DNA of 60,000 bases from NCBI RefSeq assembly GCF_000091045.1, contig NC_006670.1, positions 77,501 to 137,500 on the forward strand, given 5' to 3'. Positions 1-12,119 of the stretch are shown one piece after another. The stretch is from Cryptococcus deneoformans JEC21. Its lineage: Eukaryota > Basidiomycota > Tremellomycetes > Tremellales > Cryptococcaceae. Position 1 is the stretch's first letter, and every line of letters starts with the position of its first letter. A program made the translations under genes and the position numbers. The notes beneath the pieces were generated by a model. It had not been told where the DNA came from. It worked only from the letters and a program-made list of their open reading frames with translations, and made no database searches.

Positions 1-410
1 GAGGGTACAACCCTGAACGAGCGTATCGTAGTTCACTGGTACGAGGGAGAGGATAAGTACGCCATGCCAGGGGCGCAAGAAGCGATAGGAAAGTAGAGAA
101 AAAGTGCAAAGACGAGCGTAGGAGAACGAATGTTTGTGCTTTTCGACCCACTCATGGCAGCCTGTTCAGCATATTCAGCAGGCTTCTTGGCAGCACGGTA
201 CCAGATCAAAGGTGACAATGGGCTGGGTGGAAAAGGTGGTCATAATCCACATTTAAGAGACGAATGGACTGTGAGTTCGACTTACTCTTTGGGGTCAGTT
301 GCTACACAGACTTCGTCGGTGAAAGGGAACAAGTCAGCTTCTCTACAGATCCTGCCGATTTGTTTCTCTAGAAGGGCGCGTGTGTCGAAGGCTACTGCTA
401 CAGAAGACAT
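1..410 (-). CDS. Unknown protein, 5' part of a gene cut by the left edge
   Basis: Three joined exons on the minus strand give an uninterrupted start of a protein: 286-410, 152-222 and 1-35, with introns carrying GTAAGT and GTGGGT donors and CAG acceptors. It begins MSSVAVAFDTRALLEKQ, and the frame stays open to the window edge. An in-frame extension upstream to 524 exists, but the ATG at 410 starts the protein-like part. I see no signal peptide or membrane segment in the visible 77 or so residues and do not recognise the family. It lies divergent to the GATA regulator, with about 3.1 kb between the two starts. The exon model rests on frame continuity only; the third exon is the weakest part. 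Confidence 0.5.
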
Positions 411-3400
411 GAGGGCAAAACTCGGGTGAAAAATGAAATGTGTCAGCAACGAAGAGAGAGTGCGAAAGATGTAATTGATGCACTGGGTACTTTGGTTGCT
501 GTTCGAGGATGCAACGCATCCCACGGACGGTGGGAAGCTTGTACGTACTCTAACTATTGCCGAGCCTTAAATCCTCGCAGTCAGCACACTCATGATATCT
601 GAAACCTCAAGCACATCGGTCTCCGAATCACACGGTTGAGGTGTTGCAGGTGGTCAGGGTTTATATATAAATATACCATACAAAAACGTAGATACAGAGA
701 TCCAAACCAATTAATGGGTAAATATGCCGACATCTGATCACCGAGTGGAAAATGTGGTGACGTGTAAGATACACAAAATCGAAGTCGGACCGAAAATGAG
801 GGATGCAAACCCAAAATAAAAAAGCCGAAACAGTGCACGACCCTCTGCCCCTCTTTTGTCCTTGTTCTCCGCTTCTCTCAGGCTCTGCACCAGAATACGC
901 TCCTTTTTCCGCACAATAATCCAGACTCTTCTGCAACATTGTCCATGTTCTACCAGCGCCAAGGTCTCCAGTGGGTCAAGAGAGGATGTTCTTCGTGCCG
1001 AACGGGCGGACGGCGGACGTTGGATGTGGCGACTTCACTCATCATTCACAAAAGTGTTCCAAAGGATGGAGTGCACGGACGCACGCAAATCCAAGGGTCT
1101 TACGTTTCAATATGTTTGTCTGGAACGCATTCGAACAGCGCACAGCGCACGACGTAGAGGGGAGCCAGGACTGAGCCAGAGGCAAAGAGCAAGCAGCGTA
1201 AACAGGCAGGCAGAAGCTCCAAGAGGTGGCTGAAACACGCGTAATGTGCTGAGGATCCTTGTCACGCACAGACAGGAACTATGGCCTTTGGGTGAGAAAT
1301 TGCTTATTTCGGATGGCAGGCCGTTTGCCGCTCTCCTTACTTTTGCTTTCACCAGCTCGTCAATCGTCGCGCACTCAACATTCGTCGACTTTACTTCTTC
1401 TTTCGCATCTGTATCTCACAATCGTCGATTACTGGAACGAACACTTCAGCAGCCCATCAGTCCTAGGATAGTGACGTTTAACGGGTAAGCCGAATAAACG
1501 ATTATCCACCGCAGAATTTGTGACGAGCAGGTGAATGATCGGTATATACTTAAAGGAGGCAATCAATCACTGCTCTACCATCAACATCGACGAAGCTATT
1601 GCAGTCTAGAATTTATCATTATAATCGCTTATTCGGTTTCCTTCTACGCTAGATTGAAAGCTTCCGCTTCACCCCTCACTACACAGCCACGGCAAAGGCG
1701 GAGGCGCTCGCCGAGGGACTCTTGATTTCTACCGTGAAAGGAGGACCGAATTCAGTGTGTCCAAATTGCTGTGTGCATCTTTCCTATTGACAGCAAGCTG
1801 CTGTTGTGAGCTGTTAGTTGACAGAATCACAAACTGCATATGTATGGCTGACAAAAGTGATGGACAGGGAGTAGAACACTTCTTTTCATGCTTTGATTCA
1901 ACTGTCTACCATCATCAATTCATTCGACTTTTTGAATCATACCAAAGACACGGAAGCTGCGCCTTTGATCCGCTCTGAGGAATAGAGACATTTAGTGAGT
2001 GATCGTCGGTCAAATAAGCGGCTTTATTTCTCCTCGGTTAGTGATGTTTTGGTACGACGTGCCTTTTTGGAGTGTCCGATGATGGCAAATGAAGGTGTAA
2101 AATCGCTTGTCGCTTGTGCTGATGGCTTTCTTCGGACAGCTAAATCGTAGATTGTGCAACTAAAGGTAGCAATCCCTGTACAGGTCCAATAATCTGTAAG
2201 CTCCCTTCCTTCTGCTCCGCTTTTCTCTGTGCTCTCTGTCGTCTGCCGATGGTCCCATTCTCCTCACTCTCTCGTGATAAACTCATGCCTACCCATTGCC
2301 TTTCTTGCCTCTCTTGCCTAAGCAACCCTCCTTTCATTTTAATTTATGTCGTGCATCGGTTCCTAGACACCGCACAAGCAGACACTCGAACCGGGCGGCC
2401 AAATGAGGCGAGGTATTCAAATTTTGTCGGGCTTTACACCTACTCGGGAAAAAAAAACCTACCGGCGTGTCATGAGGCAATCTACAGCGTATCTCAAGCT
2501 GACTCTTCCTCATTCTCAGCATTAGGACACGTTCCTCTCGTATTTTACGCTACGTGTCGCTCACGCATAACTACGTAACGCAGGTGAGTAGTGTTTGCCT
2601 GAACTCTCCCTTCCGTTGGCTCTCCAAGTCAGTCATCTCCGCCTCTCCCGTTCTCCGTGCTCTATTTACCCATCCTTTCGCTGTGTATTTTTCTTACCTC
2701 TGCCCTGGAGGAGGCGCTTCTCTGCCCTTTTCCGCTAGCTTTCGTTCGGGACCAATCGAGCCGGTAATGCTACGGATGAGGCTAATGTAGGGTTCTGGCT
2801 GGTGTCTAGGGCTTGTCAACAGCATCGGTTACCGAAAGAGAGCCTTCTTAGTGTCTCTTTTCTCGTGTTGTATACACCTTTCGTTCACGCACAGATCTGG
2901 GTTGGAACGCCACTCATTAAAGGGTGCTCCCTGGCTTCATTCACCTTGCGTGTCACTCGCTGCCACCTCTTCTGTCAATATTTGAGTCTTTTGAGTATAT
3001 ATCAGAGCAGAGTAACTTTTGGTTTTTTTTTTCTCGTACTTCTGTTCCCCTTTACTCTTTTCTGCGTCATCTTCGGATATCCCGTCCTCGTCTATTTTGG
3101 CTTTCGGATCAAGAAGATAGGAACTCAGAGCTCATTGACGCTCTCTTCTCCGATCAATCAGCTTTCTCGTGCTTTTGACATCGCTTTAACACCCTCGTTC
3201 CTCTACCAGACGATCACCGCCTGTAGTCATCAACTGTACCTCCACTTCTAACGTCAGGACTTCATTCTCGAGCTAATCTCTTTGGCTAGTGACTCGATCC
3301 TCTCTTATCGATATTACGCCGCTCTGTCCATCTTTAGACAGGCCTGCCCTCTTCTGTTCCTTCATTTTATCCTTTCATGTCGACTGTCCTTGACACGCAT

Positions 3401-3527
3401 TGCTTGAGCGCAACACCCTATAGCCACCAATAATACGCTTCAGGAGTATCACAAGGGTGAGCGCCTGTTTCTTTATTCTTTGAGGTATATCGCTGACGTA
3501 CAAGCAGACGTAGTAGGAGCTTTTCCA
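411..3527. promoter_or_regulatory. Long divergent intergenic region / leader of the GATA regulator
   Basis: No protein gene is supported here. Open frames are short, mostly lack ATG starts and show no domain. From about 2.2 to 3.4 kb the plus strand is rich in pyrimidine runs, as in promoters and long 5' leaders of regulators in this genus. Several short upstream ATG frames lie in this stretch. A donor/acceptor-like pair just before the GATA ATG (around 3454-3509) could mark a 5'-UTR intron. A non-coding RNA cannot be excluded. Confidence 0.5.
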
Positions 3528-5234
3528 ATGAGCAACCAAAAAGAACATCAGTATTGGGAGGTAACCGCTCCTGCCATTGAAGCTCAGTCATCTTCACAGA
3601 CAGAGTATGTCTTTGATCAAGGAAGTCAGAGTGTTTCACTGACTCAATGCCTTAGACTGTCCCCTGTTGGGCCTCAGGGTGTGGACTACAGTCCCTCTCA
3701 ATCTTTACCACAAGTCCCTGACAGTACTCCGCCGCCCAGTGGCTCACATACTAGTTCCGGCATATCCTCTACTTACAGCTCCATGATGCTCCCTCCTTTA
3801 CGGATGACCCATGACCCTCGGAACCTTGTACCATCACCATTATCCAGCGGCCATCCTCAGATGTACTCCTTGAGACCACCACCACCGAATTCCAGTCCTA
3901 ATCAGATACAAGCGGAGTTCTACTACTCTTACTCTATGCCTTACCCGCCGCGGCCACCAGCATACAGCGGTCACATGCCTGCCCACTCTGGCTCTTCGTC
4001 AAACGGCCCACCAGAAATCTTCACCCCTGTATCGGCACACACTAATAGCTATAGATTTAGCTACCCAGGACAAGGTACCATCCAACCATATCTTTTCTCT
4101 CCTTGGCAAGGGCAGGATCGTCAACTACCAGGTGCTCCGGGATCAAATTTTGGTACATCTGAAAGGAAAGGCTCCCCGGATAGCAGTACGACTACGGGAG
4201 AAAGATGGGACCGACCCTCGCCCAATCAAGTAGGGGCTGCGTCGCCACTGACAGAGCGGAGTACAAGTGTCGATGAAAAGGATTGTAAAGGAATAAGTTA
4301 TACGGCTGATGCGGAAGTTAAACAGACGCCACAAGTATGTAAAATGAGTTTCCGGCGGCTTACTGAAGTCAGACGCTGACGAGATTTTACCAGATGAAGA
4401 GACAGTGTTTCAACTGCACGAACCGTAACCCCCCGAGCTGGCGAAAATCTGTTCTCCACCCAGGAAAAATCGTGAGCAGAGCCCAACTCACCTTACAGTC
4501 CTCAGTCTAACCACTCCTTATACAGCTTTGTAACAAGTGTGGAATCTTTGAGCGCACCCACCACCGGCCTCGCCCGCCTCAAAACGACGATCAAAAGCTT
4601 CGCAAAGCTTCTACGTTGTCCAACTCCATCCACCGGCGGGAAGCTCCTCCACCTTTGCAGAACGCTAGGACCGAGCATAGCTCAGCATCTCCGCGCAGCC
4701 CTTGTAAGTTTTTCGCCTGCCTCGCCATTTCCAACCGTAACAGAGGGATTCGGCTGACAGTCTCCAGTCTCCGGCCCTCAGTCAACCCCTATGTCTACAA
4801 GTCTCACTTACCCACCCATGTACGGATCTCCTGATCCCCTTCAGGCCTCTGGTGGCTACTTCCGTCGTTCAGCAACTCACCAGCCCACCCTTGGATCACC
4901 CGAGCGTTCACCCTTCAGTCACTCTATGATATCTCCCAACCTATCTTCTTCTGCTGAAGATCCAAATGCGATGAGCGGCACTGCAAGCCGGCATTATGGT
5001 TATCAACACAGTGTGAGCTCGCCCTATGCGCACGCTTATGCCAGCCGAAGAAGGTACGCGCCGACTGCGAGGGGGATGGTGAGCAGTCCGAGTATGACGC
5101 CTGGTGCTTTTAGCGGCGCGATGGGGCCGGTGATGACTCCTATTAGCGGACAAAGTCAATTAGGATCACAGACTCCCGCTGCTGGTGAGGAGAGGCAGCC
5201 CCAGCAAGGACAGGAGGATAATGACTCTGCATAA
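3528..5234 (+). CDS. GATA-type zinc-finger transcription regulator
   Basis: Exons 3528-4334, 4394-4471, 4526-4703 and 4768-5234 join to 509 residues. Residues 1-269 are rich in Ser, Pro, Tyr and Gln, as in a disordered activation region. The GATA finger spans about residues 274-300, with Cys pairs CFNC and CNKC, the core PPSWRK, and a basic tail RTHHRPRP. The loop between the Cys pairs is 19 residues, longer than the 17 of classical type IVa fingers. The intron at 4472-4525 interrupts the finger one residue before the second Cys pair. The C-terminal half is again Ser/Pro/Tyr rich. GATA regulators bind GATA-containing promoters in the nucleus; which Cryptococcus paralogue this is cannot be decided by eye. 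Start chosen: first ATG in frame; the longer frame to 3480 has only a TTG. Confidence 0.85.
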
Positions 5235-6028
5235 GGTCCCACAGTACTGCTCTTGAGCTAAAGCAGGTCACTACTGTAGTGAAGAGACTTGACGCTCGAG
5301 GCTTCCCCGCCAAATGGCCATTTCGCGCCATGTTTCCACCAGTTTTTCCCGCCAGATTAATCAACCATGCACATACACGAGTAAACGGCAACAGAACTTT
5401 CTATTCCTCCTTCCCGACTTAGAAATAACAAACATACACGGTCCCAGAGCAGACGACTAACCATCGAAATCGTCAACATGTCTTCTTTTTCCCTATTCAC
5501 ATGTCTATCGATCCATCTTTATGCCAAAGCCGATATGGAAAACCCCAAAACAAAGTACCACATATAAAAATTCTTGAGCTTCTTTTCTTCAGTGCCTCTT
5601 CTCATTTTACTGTACTTTCGTTTCATTCTTATATTTATGCATTTTTGAGGAATCTGGTTATGATTCGAAGTTTGGCTTACTTTACCGTCTCATTTAGTTA
5701 TGACAGTTGTACGGCCTGGAACGATAGTAGATTTTACAGTGATTTTCCTTTCCATACCTGAGACCTTTACTTTTCTCTCTCTATTACCACGTGACTCTTT
5801 CCATTGTTCATTTAGTCTCCGTAACGCACAGTATAGGCTAATGATCCAATCTTTCAATGCATCCAGTGACTCAAAGAGTATGAGGTCATGTAAACAAGGC
5901 CACATTAGTGGCATGTGTAAGATGTCATACATTTTCCAACTCTATTAAAACCATATACAACGTCTTCCCCCAAAAAGTCAGAAACAACAAGCAGAGAAGC
6001 ATTCTTTATCCCACTCCTTACACCTATC
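5235..6028. other. Convergent 3' intergenic region
   Basis: About 0.8 kb between the stops of the GATA regulator (plus) and the Sec14-like gene (minus). It is AT-rich with short frames on both strands and no recognisable domain. It probably holds the two 3' untranslated regions. Confidence 0.5.
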
Positions 6029-7347
6029 TCAGACAGCCGTCGTCGTACTCACATTCCAGGGCCCTGCATCACTCATTTCACACCCGACAGGGCATTTACA
6101 CGTACCCCCCAAATCAGCGGGCAAGCTTTCGGCGGGGATGTACTGCAAAAGCTCGGGCTTGTAATTTTTGCCCAAGATGTGGATTTTGCGGACAGTGGCT
6201 TCGTCCAGCCAGGGTTTAATGAGAGACCAGACGGTTGAGAAGAGATATGGTGCCTACCAGTGACATGCGAAGCGTAGCAGTCAGCATTTTAATCAAGATA
6301 GATACTGATTGAAAGAAGAAAAAAATACATTGATGATAAACATGTGTCCCATCACTTCGGGCTAGTAGATGATCAGCATTTCGCTTAATGAGACGCGATG
6401 GTGATTGCCCATCATGATTATGGCCCAAAGTCTGTGCTTACGTCTGAAATTTGCCGAGAAAAAGATTATCAGCACGAGACTATTGAGCGAAAGGGGAAAA
6501 AGGATGTTACTCACAGTTGTTTTGGCCGACGGCGCTGGCTGCTCTGACATAATCTTTCACTACACACTCGCATCAGACTGTCAAGCTCAGTGAGTCGCTA
6601 TTTCAAAAATACCTTTGTAAAATGTAGAAATACCGGCATTGTACAGATCCAAAATGGTACAGCTAGTTTCCACAAGATGACCCGTCATCTTCGATGAGGC
6701 AGGCAGCCTATCCCTCAAAAACTTCTCATATTCTGAAACCAACCTCTTCAGCTGTCGGTCTTGCGTTGTGATGGCATAGAGTTTGTTGATATCGAGCTTG
6801 CCGAGTTGTTCAATATATACAGGTCGGCCGTCATTGTCGGTTTTATGGTAGAACTGAGGGTAGTACTTGACCACTTGACTTTGTTCGGGGTAGTCGAAGC
6901 CATTGCTGCATAACCACCAGTCAATTTCTTGACCTATCTTATGCCGCCAGTCTCAGAAATGGAAGGAATAGCTTAAAACTTACGCAGCAATCTCATCCGC
7001 TCCAAACTGCTTTCTCCATTTTTCATTGTTCGCCCACATCAACTTGGCTTTGGGCAGGTCAAATTTTCTTGCCCGCAGGAAACGAAGTAATGTCTGGTCG
7101 TCAAAACGGTTGTACCCGATTCGCTGAACCAGAGCTTCCCAATCCGCCGGAATGAGTTCTTCGGTAGTGAGCTCTTGGCGAAATTCCTTCAAAGCAGTTT
7201 CTTGAGCCTCAGAGCTAAAGTCGGATTAGCTGAGCCTCGAATGTGCTCAGGAAAGACAAACAGATGGCCCGGGTGGCCGGAAAGAGGATCATAGGCCTGT
7301 GGTGGATAAGCAATAGATCGACACGATACTCGTGAACTTACGCTCAT
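6029..7347 (-). CDS. SEC14: Sec14-type phosphatidylinositol/phosphatidylcholine transfer protein
   Basis: Eight exons join to 289 residues, close to yeast Sec14 (304): 7342-7347, 7262-7296, 6984-7214, 6613-6905, 6515-6559, 6442-6443, 6329-6361 and 6029-6253. It starts MSAYDPLSGHPG. The CRAL-TRIO N region contains LLRFLRARKFD; the lipid-binding domain contains GRPVYIEQLG, the block FIINAPYLFSTVW and IPAESLPADLGG. Sec14 proteins exchange PI and PC and support Golgi PI4P signalling and secretion; they are cytosolic and membrane-associated. The sixth exon is only 2 nt (AC). It completes the Tyr204 codon in a QNNYPE motif that matches yeast QNYYPE, and no other splice keeps the frame. Basidiomycetes have several Sec14 paralogues, so orthology with the yeast gene is inferred. 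Confidence 0.88.
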
Positions 7348-10300
7348 ATTACCACTCAGTGGTTTTAGTCAAAAACAGTTAGTCTTCAAGAAGATAGAAG
7401 AAAAAAAAACAATGAACAGAACGAAAAATGAGATCCGTTGAATTTTTATTACATTCAAACAGCCTGGCCTGCGCCATCATCATGGCTGTCAGAGTTCGTC
7501 ATCACAGGTGGAGCATCATCTGCGCACCTCTTTATAAAGTGACTTTAGGACCCGCCTCCACCTCCATTTATCTGATCCCGCGCCGTCCGATAAGGAAGTC
7601 CATATTTGGTTCCGCAGGCCATCACGCATAATGCGTATGACGGAAGTGTAGTCCTATATAAAGTATCTAAGTAGCGACACGAATGGACAACAAAACACGA
7701 GCCATGAGCCACAACTCCTCATGAAGACGATTGGGCGCTATCTCAGTCTTAGCCGGAACTCAGGGAAGAAGCATTGATGCGGCAGCAAACTATGGGGATC
7801 TTGCCACTATTAGGATGGTGGTGGGATGGAACAGCCATTGATCGAGCGAAAGAACAATACAATAATGGTGAGAAATGACATTACGAAAGTGACAGTGCAC
7901 GGAAGTAAAAGGCGTGAAGGGAACATCAACATGAACGAAGGAACAAAAGCGAACTTGTAAGGGGGGAGTAGTCTGATGATCGATGAAGCTCTAAATAGCT
8001 GTTGTGGTGTGTAGCTGTTTCGACACTGGTTCTTACTCCTTCTCAGCTGGTCGTAGAAGGGCATAGATGATGGTGCCAGGTAAGAATATCGATCGTTTTA
8101 AGTACATATGAGTTAAAAAAGAATGGCAATCTGCGAAAATCATGAGACAGTTACAGTTACATACGACGTCTGTCAATCATCGTCAGTGTCGCTCCTTGTT
8201 CCTTGCGACGGTTTTCGTTCGTCAGTTGAAAGCACAATCCTCAGCTTGTATAGCCTTGACCACTAAGTATCAAGCAGCACTTACCATTCACCAGCACTCA
8301 GCGCGACATCATCTTTGGCTTATTATTTGTCACATATCTACCAGCAACCGTCCTTCGATTTACGTTGTTGTTAGATGTCAGATGTTATACATGGTATTGT
8401 CCAGGCTGTTTCAGATCTCCGGGACAACATAGGATGCGTTCGGCAACCGCTGGATAAATGAGCGATTCCAAAAAGTGCTGGCAGTTGAATCGATTGCTAA
8501 ATATTTTACGAGCTCAATTAATAATCATTTTTTTATTTTCCGATTTTTTCATAGGTCGCCGAACGCGCAAAAAAAAAAACGCACTCTGACCTTGAATGAA
8601 TAACGAAGAGTGTTGACTGATGTGTAGTGTGAAGTACGAGTAGTGTAAACAGCTGACGCTCTCATCACTGTCTGCTGGCAACAATAATGATGTCTGTGAG
8701 AACATGAAGTGTCATTACGGGATACATACTCTGATGATAGACGGAGAATGCACAGTAGTCAGCCGATACAAACTGAAGTTCGCAAGCCACTGCGTCGTCG
8801 AAGTTAGGACCCATTTTTATTTTTATTTTTTTACCAACGCTGCCGAACGCTCCCTACTATTGCTGAGATGGAATCAGGGATTAGATTAGACTCATTAGAG
8901 GGTCAAGTTAGGAGCATTGCTTACATAAGCTTTCCAGTTGATGAGCCCCGCTATCAGTGTAATTAGTAGGAAATAACTTCCTCTTTTTCATCCGAGACAT
9001 TGATTATTAAGAGCTAACCGCAACGCTTATGATACATTAGACCTTGCGAGAGTACACATTAAGAGCATCTGAGAGCAGGAGATAGGGGACGACGACAATA
9101 AACGTGTGAACGGGAGGGAAGCAAGGAGGCGCCGCCGCCCCTATACATAGCGGGGAGAAGGAGCGGATAGGCCAGTCACGCACCAGCAGCCAAATGATCA
9201 GTGCTTTATTACATATCAATCACGAGCACTCACCACTACGGCTCAAACAATTTCACTCTCTAATATAATATGGTTGGTGACAAACCAGAGACATGAAGAG
9301 ACAAGAACCAGAGACATATGATGATACAATTACTTACTCTGCCTTTGGCATGACGTACGAACCACAAAACAGCAAAAACCCTGCCTGCTGACTCGGAACT
9401 GAAAAGAGCGCTTGAGCAAGAGAAGCGACGAGCAGTAATCCTATGTCTCTTGAAAAGCCAGCCTAGTCTGGTACCGCGCCCTCCCACCATTACCGCCTTC
9501 GCCAGCTCACAGCCACATCGAGCTACATGGAGCATGGCGGAGCTCCACTGCGGTAAACAGTTGCCGTTTCGTCGTCAATGCATTCGTCGGTCGTACTCGT
9601 CAGGTTTCTGAGGTCCGAGACGCTCTTGTTCCCAGACGTACCAGGAAGTTTTAGGCTGTTTTGCTTAGAAGTGTCCCTGATACCCTTGTAATTTGGCGGA
9701 GACGCCCCTGCCGTCAACCCGACTCCCCCGGATATTTCTTCTCAGGGATCAACGGCTCCTTTCTCTTCGGACACAAACCTCGCAGGCCGAGCTCTCAACT
9801 TCCGACAACCCCCGGGACTTTTCTGGTCGTTCGTTCTTCGCTGTCTTCCGTTTGCAGAACTTTAATTATCTTCCTTCGCGCCACCGTCAACCAACTTTCA
9901 ATCCAATAACATTCTCCTCGTCCAATCCTTCTTTCTGTTGGAGTTAGCGAGAACATGTGAGCATGGTGCCTGGATGGAGATGCGGTGGCAGCAGGAAGGA
10001 GAGATCAGAGATGTGAAGGGACGTGGTAGTTCTTTTCTTTGTATATCTGTTAAGTAGGTTCCTGGTTCTTTCTTTCTTCTTATACAGCAAACTAGTATTA
10101 CAACACTTCCATTGTGACATTCTCGCGGACTCAATAAAATGCCCCCATTCATTAGCTGAAAACGCTTCAAAGGGCTGCATTGCGGGAGATTATCGGCGAA
10201 TGGTAGATGATAGAAGTATAATATCTAACCCGATTGCCGCTGATTATAATTTGACTCCTCCTTTGTTACCTCTTGATCTGACATCCTGATACCTTAGGCC

Positions 10301-12119
10301 TGATACACATGCATATCATGCCGACGTCTGGCACTAGGATCTGATGTCTGAGGTCTGAGCTCGCCTTGCCTAAGCTCTAAGAAGCTTGCAGCTTCGCTCC
10401 GTCCGCTCAGCGGTCTCAACTTGCAAGAACTTCGATGCGAGAAGAAGCGAAAGGCGAAGGGCCATGTGTAGGGGAAGGTAAAGAATATGAGGTAGTCAAG
10501 TTTGTACGTTCTTGGGCAGATCTCGGGACACACGCCATAAGCCTATAACGCGCATATGCAATGCAGAAAAATTTGTAACTTATCATCAGTTGCGAGATCA
10601 ACTTCAAGATTCAGCATCCTCCAGTTGTTATTCCATATCTCCCTTGAGATCAGGTCCCAGGTATTCAGGTTTGAACATGAAACTTGAGAACCTAAAAAGG
10701 CGAGAAGTGTGAAGCATGGGTAAAGATATTACAGACCAAAGAAGTCGAACAAGAGCACAGTCCTGTCTCAAGAGATTTGCTGGGTCTTGCGGGCCGTAGC
10801 TGTATTAGCTGCAAAATTTCTAATTGCAAAGATGTACCATAGGCTACAGGCGACGGGCGACGGACAATGGGACTACCATCATGACGACATGCTCCCCTCC
10901 TTTTCCGCATATGCTTCGCTCAACACCTACGCCATCTGCAACTGTCATTCCTCACCGACCAACGATATTTGGGAAGAGTGCATCCCTCTTCTTGATTTGA
11001 ACGCCTTCTGGGAAAAGATCCGCCCCCTTCGCTCAATCAGCCGAGTAAGTTGTGCCACACAGTCTTGAAGCCAGATAATTCTGCCTAGCTACTCTTGAAA
11101 CATGTTACGGCGGACTAGGGCTACTGTCACGCTATGTCGTCGCCCTTGTCGCTAGAACCACAGTCAATGAAGCGGCTGAAGAAGTCGTAAAAAAGGTATG
11201 TATGTCAACGGCTCCCTGAGACCCGAAGACAGACGGTTGAGGAAGGCCCGTTTATATGGCACAGCTTGCAAGGTGCGAGAAGATATGGGAACATCAGCCA
11301 GAGGGACTGCTCGATGGAAGGAAAGGAGGAAGTTCATGCTAGAACATTGCATGCAATGTTCTCGGAGCGGCCATCTCCAATATCTTACTACCCGCTGCTA
11401 TCGCTCGACGATGCTTTCATTTCCACCAGCCTCCACGACTCATACTCATTCCTTACTCCATCTACCCCAACTGCCCTGCCGGCAACCAAAGGAACGCCGC
11501 GGCCACGAAGGAATCTGCCCAGGTCGAAGCACACACTTTCATGCCCTGCACAACTGCATCGTCTTCCTCTCACACTCTAATTTGCCAGCCTGCCCAACAT
11601 CGTCACCCTCGAACACCTTACAGACAAGCGGCAATGGCGAAATAATGTGCGAATCCTAGGACGAGCCCGATGAGATCCCGTAGATTACGATCAGAAGATT
11701 TACTCTCTCCATCAATACAGCGCCCGGCCCATCACTGCCAATAGACGTGAACCCGGGGAGTCAATCTATGACTTTGTCCTTAGCCAATGCCTCAAGTCGC
11801 TGCGAAACCGGACAGTAGCCGTCACATTCAGGCCCCTCATCGTCTCAAGCGAGGTTTGATTGAAGAGAGTACAGAGGAGGAACTTAAGAGTTTAGTAAAT
11901 TTGAAATGAATGAACAACGGTCTTCAAACAGTGTGAGCTGTAGGATCTGTATTAGGCTTGAATAGGGGTCGAATTTGGGAACAATGTTCTCGTATATCGT
12001 ATACATACGCCACGCCACGTTAATAAGATTGGTTTTGCTTTCGTCCGATGTCAGAACAGCGACTTCCTTTTTCTGTCTGCCGTAGACCCGAGAAACAGTG
12101 ATGAAGGCTGGATAACGCC
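7348..12119. other. Gene-poor block, no supported gene
   Basis: Nearly 4.8 kb without a convincing protein gene. Open frames on both strands are short, mostly lack ATG and give no domain. Between about 9.5 and 11.7 kb GC content rises and overlapping plus-strand frames (11198-11659, 11266-11580, 9661-9947) appear. I could not join them into a continuous protein with canonical introns. They may be a decayed gene or a non-coding RNA. A perfect 22-bp palindrome sits at 11341-11362. The end next to 7348 must hold the Sec14-like promoter. Confidence 0.45.
11341..11362. repeat. Perfect 22-bp palindrome
   Basis: AGAACATTGCA is followed at once by its exact reverse complement, centred on GCATGC. There is no spacer, so it resembles a dimeric-protein binding site more than a hairpin terminator. 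It lies in the gene-poor block. Confidence 0.9.

Noticed and set aside
856..1233. Plus-strand 125-residue frame in the GATA leader
   Set aside because: Begins at a non-ATG codon, overlaps several equally long frames on both strands, and shows no domain.
9523..9717. Minus-strand frame beginning MTAGASPPN
   Set aside because: The start is a TTG with an in-frame stop just upstream; no joining exon was found.
11198..11659. Possible relic of a fungal regulator or transporter
   Set aside because: Fragments such as NVLGAAISNILLP are suggestive only; no two frames could be joined by canonical introns, and no zinc-cluster motif lies upstream.
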